Source: Absidia repens (taxonomy: Eukaryota > Mucoromycota > Mucoromycetes > Mucorales > Cunninghamellaceae). From it: 64,000 bases of DNA. Both the position numbers and the translations under genes were made by a program. The stretch spans positions 62,001-126,000 of the forward strand of contig MCGE01000004.1 in NCBI GenBank assembly GCA_002105175.1, in the 5' to 3' direction. The notes beneath the pieces were generated by a model. That model was not told where the DNA came from. It was given only the letters and a program-made list of their open reading frames with translations, and searched no databases. Shown here one piece after another: positions 59,974 through 64,000 of the stretch. Every line of letters starts with the position of its first letter. The stretch's first letter is position 1.

Positions 59974-62292
59974 ATGGGTTATTCACCGATATCCACCACC
60001 AATACAGCAACCTCAGATTCGTCCAGTAATCAAGGCAGCAATAACACTACCGATGACAGCTTTCGACGGTATCACCAACAACACTTTCATCAGCACCATG
60101 ACAAACAACAGCAACAACAGCAGCAGCCGACGGATAGCTTGCTTGCGGCGGAAACATCAATGACAAGTGATATTCCAGAAGCGACAGGATTTTATCTCTC
60201 GGAAACGCCAGGCGAACGGGATGATCGGATACGGGCGTTATTCGATTCATTGGATCGGCATCACCAAGGCGTGCTGGATAGAGAATGTATTGAGAAAGGG
60301 TTGACGGCAATGACGCATTTACCAGCACGGACCAAATTTGTCAATGAACTACTGGCGCAATGTGATACGAGTCAAGACGGTCTGGTCGATTTCGATGAAT
60401 TCAAGGCCTATGTCCATGAAAAGGAAGAAGAACTTTGGCAACTCTTTCAGCGCTTGGATACTCGGGGCGATGGTAGTCTACTACCTAGTGATTTGGCAGG
60501 AGCATTGCAAGCCGCTGGTATCACTATAAATCAGAACGAACTCATGAATTTTATGGAATGGATGGACTTGGGTAAGTCTTTTTTTTTTTTTTTTAATAGA
60601 GGACGGGTCTTTTTTTCACTCGTCCATTGGGCAATTTGACTCTAATACATTTTGTTGCTTGGTGGGCCATTGACTGATTTTTATTTATTTATCTATCTAG
60701 ATGGTAATGGTGTAATTGATTTTTATGAATTCAAGAACTTTTTGCTCGTAAGTAGTAGATCAGGTGAAGGAAGGGAAAGGTGGGAAATCCAAACTAAAAA
60801 GATTACTAACCTACATGATGATGATGATTTTTTCGCTTTTTTTTTGGGGGGGGATAATAGCTGCTACCGGAAACCAACGTCAGTGAAATCTACCGATATT
60901 ATGAAACGTCCACTCAATTGACTCAAGATGCCGAAGTGGTGATCCCTCCAACTGATGAAACATCACATCATGCCATCAAGTATTTATTTGCTGGTGGACT
61001 AGCCGGTGCCGTATCTAGGACTTGTACAGCTCCCTTTGATCGGCTCAAGGTGTATCTGATTACTGATAGCTCAAAAGGCAAGCCTCTCACGATACGGGAA
61101 GCAGTCAAGGTTATATATGCAAAAGGCGGATGGCGTGGCTTCTTTGTGGGAAATGGGCTAAATATATTTAAAATTGTACCGGAATCAGGTAAGAAAAAAA
61201 ATAGAATTTTTTTAATGCAAAATCACACAACAACCTTAACTCCTTTTGGTTTTATATATTTATAAATAGCTATCAAGTTTTACTCCTATGAAACCTGTAA
61301 AGGATTGTTGGCCAAGGCATTGAATTGTGAAGACAAGGATTCCATACCAACAGGTGCGCGTTTCTTTGCTGGTGGAATGGCGGGTCTGTGTTCTCAATTC
61401 TGTATTTACCCTGTGGAAACTTTGAAGACGCGGATCATGTCTCTTCAACGCGAATCTATGAAGTCGGCGTCTTCGTCATCGTCGTCATCATCATCACCAT
61501 CTTCTTCTTCCGCCTCTTCTTTTTCAACAGCAACATCAACAGCAACTGGCGCGGTACAACAACCTACAAGAGCGTCACAATCCATTGTCTTCAATACAGT
61601 GAAAACCATGTACGCCCGAGCTGGTCTTCGTGCATTTTGGCCCGGTCTTACGCTTGGATTGGTCGGGGTATTTCCTTACCAAGCTATGGATTTAGGTAAA
61701 TATTAAGAGTATGATACATAAAAAAAAAAGGAGGGGAGAGAGGATATGATTCTCATACTTTCTTATTTTCGCCTTATAGGGATTTACGAAACGCTAAAGC
61801 TCGGTTACTTACGACATACAGATAACGAAAATCTTCATTCAGATAAACAAAAGCAACCCAACGTGTTTGTATTATGGGCTTGTGGGATGGTCAGTGGCTC
61901 TATTGGCGCAACAAGTGTATATCCTCTGAACGTGATTCGAACAAGGTAAAGTGGAGAAATTTGAAAACAAACAAGGCGTCAAACAATCCTAGTGTATGTG
62001 TATGTGTGTACTAATTTTTTCTTCAATCAGACTACAAGCACAAGGTACACCTGCACATCCAAGATACTACTCCTCGCCATGGGATGCGGTTCAAGTTACC
62101 TATCGCACAGAAGGCTTACGAGGCTTTTACAAGGGAATTGGCCCTACTCTTCTCAAGGTAAGGAGATCAACTCCCATAGAAAAAAAAGTGTCAAGTGGTT
62201 AATATTTGATTTTTATCATTTAGGTTGTTCCTGCTGTCAGTATTAGTTACGTTACTTATGAATGGAGCAAGAATGAACTTGGAATAGCATAG
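59974..62292 (+). CDS. SAL1: EF-hand mitochondrial carrier, ATP-Mg/phosphate type (SCaMC/Sal1)
   Basis: Calcium-regulated inner-membrane exchanger of ATP-Mg (or ADP) for phosphate. Exons: 59974-60571, 60701-60747, 60861-61188, 61270-61695, 61780-61945, 62031-62157, 62224-62292; 1761 nt, 586 residues, all in frame. The N-terminus is Ser/Asn/Gln-rich. Four EF-hand positions follow: a degenerate one (DRHHQGVLDREC), canonical DTSQDGLVDFDE, partial DTRGDGSLLPSD and canonical DLDGNGVIDFYE (split by intron 1). Three carrier repeats carry PFDRLK, PVETLKTR and PLNVIRTR with glycine-rich GGLAGAVSRT and GGMAGLCSQ. The second repeat contains a Ser/Ala/Thr-rich insert (about 45 residues, polyserine, near 61460-61570) after PVETLKTR, in the loop expected to face the matrix. 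Ends TYEWSKNELGIA. No breaks. Confidence 0.94.
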
Positions 62293-62917
62293 ATTTAGTA
62301 TTGTGCACTTTTATTTTAGTCCCCCGTCGCTTTCCTCATCCCGTTTTACACCTACTGTTTTGTTTTTGTTTTTTACCTATGTATTCTTTATATTTGTTAA
62401 TTTCCTTTAGTATTGACATCTTCTCCATTTTTTATACCTCCATGACACTCCCAACTTCATTACCAATTCCGTACCAGGCCATCTGCATTATCTATCCGTC
62501 AACCTCCCCCCTTGCCGTATTTTAGAATAGACTTTTTTTATTATTTTTACTTTTAACACTATTATTGGAAATAAAACACTGGGGCATATCGACAAATAAT
62601 TAAAAAAAAAACCATATTGTATTCATCATGTGTGACTTTATTGTGGTTGTTGATAAAATATAGAGAATGATGTATGGAGAATAAGTATTTGTTTATGACT
62701 ATGATGATGTGTGATGGAAGACGTTGAATATCAGAGGGACTACCTGTAGCATATTAAATTTCACCTAGAACCGTCATCATTGCAACTGACCTTTGAAGTC
62801 GAAGCATTAGTGAAGTCATCGTCGTATATAACATAGTACTTGATTAATAACTCGTTATCTACCTATATACATATTGTTCAATATTCGATGGTCTTATAGT
62901 TGAGATTGGTGGTTGAA
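62293..62917. other. 3' flank of the carrier gene
   Basis: Pyrimidine-rich sequence then AATAAAACACTGG at about 62570, the likely poly(A) signal. AT-rich beyond, with no gene. Confidence 0.55.
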
Positions 62918-63545
62918 AAGATGATATATTTTATTGAAGCATAGACATAAACTGGGAAGTAGGATCAATAGCTATCTAAAAGGGAGAGATATAAACGTGG
63001 TAGCATCGGTAAGATCATTAGGGGACTGGTCAACACTAATCTAAGGGTACTAATGTAAAAAGGAATCTAAGATGCTGTGCAAGACATGCAAACACTATAA
63101 ACGGAGATCCTTTTTTTTTTTGAAGATAACAATAGATCGACAATGGTGATGGTAAAAAGGGATCTATTGCGTAAAACATGAGAGAGACTAATGAGACATA
63201 TTTTACTGAAGCAAGTAAAAAGAGATATATTTATTTAGATGTAGATACAAACTATGGGCAAAACTAACACTAAACTAAACTAATGAAGGCTTCAAAAAGC
63301 CAACCGATGGTGCCCTCAGATCCTAGATCCAAAATGAAAGGGTTTCCCCATGCATCTTGTAATCCCTGAGCTGAAACCCCTCCTAAACTAGCCCTGATTC
63401 AATTCTAGGTCCAAAATAACCCCATAGAAGTTGAATGGTGAAGAAAAATTGAAATGGAAGACAAGAAAAAAAAGAAAGAGAGCAGAAATAATAAAATAGG
63501 CGGGAGTGAGAAAATAAAAGATTTCACGTGGGCGGGTTTTGAAAT
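62918..63545 (-). repeat. Interspersed repeat, family R1, copy E
   Basis: Reverse-oriented. The right end reads CACGTGGGCGGGTTTTGAAA and the left end GATATATTTTATTGAAGC. Inner blocks TAAACTAATGAAGGCTTC, GATCCTAGATCCAAAATG, AAAGGGTTTCCCCATGCATC and CTAAACTAGCCCTG match the complement of copies A-C. Confidence 0.8.
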
Positions 63546-64000
63546 GTGTTTTTTTTTTTTTGCACACTGATGGGAATTTGGTTTGCGATAATTTTTTCGA
63601 TAGATACAAAAGTGGAGCCTCTCTTTTTTCTATTTCACAATAGCCCAATCATGATAAATAATGATCAACGTAGTGGCTCCATTCAAATGGCAGAAGTCGC
63701 CACAGTATTTTTATTTTTCGGGAGAGGATTTGGTAATGACCCGAGCCTTCTCTGGAGAAAGCGACAGGGAATTAAAATACCAGGTGCGATTTTGGCAACG
63801 TGACTGAATATAATTGAATGCCATAAAGGAAATTGTTGAGTACCAGACCCAAGTAAAATTTGATCAGCTTTATGGTATTCATTCCCTGTCAAGGCCAGGT
63901 TTAAGAGTTCATTGAGAAGAACAATCTGATTATCGGAGCTGCGAATGAAAAAAAAAAAAAAAAGAATCCGGGAATGGTGTGAGGGTGTGGAGTGTCCTAC
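63546..64000. other. Right edge of the window
   Basis: About 450 bp without a gene I can support. Short open frames on both strands overlap and have no recognisable motif. Confidence 0.5.

Overview
The window is a piece of a fungal nuclear genome, most likely an early-diverging Mucoromycota/Mucorales-type fungus. Genes are intron-rich with short (about 55-115 nt) GT-AG introns, intergenic DNA is AT-rich with long poly-A/T tracts, and the gene set includes INTS11, a BTG/Tob protein and an ankyrin-WGR-PARP that yeasts lack. No ribosomal RNA, tRNA, CRISPR or bacterial feature was seen. Layout: 0.3-1.7 kb NAD glycerol-3-phosphate dehydrogenase (+). 2.8-14.0 kb a 27-exon, about 2989-residue ankyrin-WGR-PARP protein (+) with a possible PAR-binding zinc finger and an acidic tail. 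16.3-18.3 kb a polar unrecognised protein (+). 18.8-22.1 kb a nested inverted-repeat (foldback) transposon-like region. 24.7-26.8 kb a Yck-type casein kinase I (-). 27.4 kb a small polar protein (+). 27.9-29.4 kb a PAP2 lipid phosphatase (-). 30.0-31.2 kb an AK3-type adenylate kinase (+). 32.5-39.7 kb three genes in a row on minus: J-domain/TMEM185-like membrane protein, aspartyl aminopeptidase and Integrator subunit INTS11. 40.5-42.2 kb ethanolamine-phosphate cytidylyltransferase (+). 43.9-50.1 kb minus genes: a Cys-rich GPI-like protein, protein disulfide isomerase, RNase P/MRP subunit RPP40 and a tiny membrane protein. 50.2 kb BTG/Tob (+). 51.3 kb a small membrane protein (-). 54.8-58.6 kb a degenerate NDP-kinase-like domain fused to a long Ser/Thr-rich tail (+). 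60.0-62.3 kb an EF-hand mitochondrial ATP-Mg/Pi carrier (+). There is no operon logic: these are ordinary eukaryotic housekeeping and regulatory genes, some sharing divergent promoters. Loose themes are phospholipid synthesis and turnover (GPD1, DPP1, ECT1), adenine nucleotide handling (AK3, Sal1 carrier, NDPK-like) and RNA processing (INTS11, RPP40, BTG/Tob). Two cross-cutting observations stand out. First, a family of about 640-bp interspersed repeats, each starting at a CCCGCCCACGTG-like box, occurs five times, with related diverged cores inside the foldback region. Second, at least three genes with intact catalytic motifs (PDI, adenylate kinase, PAP2 phosphatase), and probably one more, are broken by single-base losses at homopolymer runs. 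This looks more like sequence undercalling than gene decay. Exon coordinates were worked out by hand from splice signals and reading-frame continuity. For most genes the summed exon length is an exact multiple of three.
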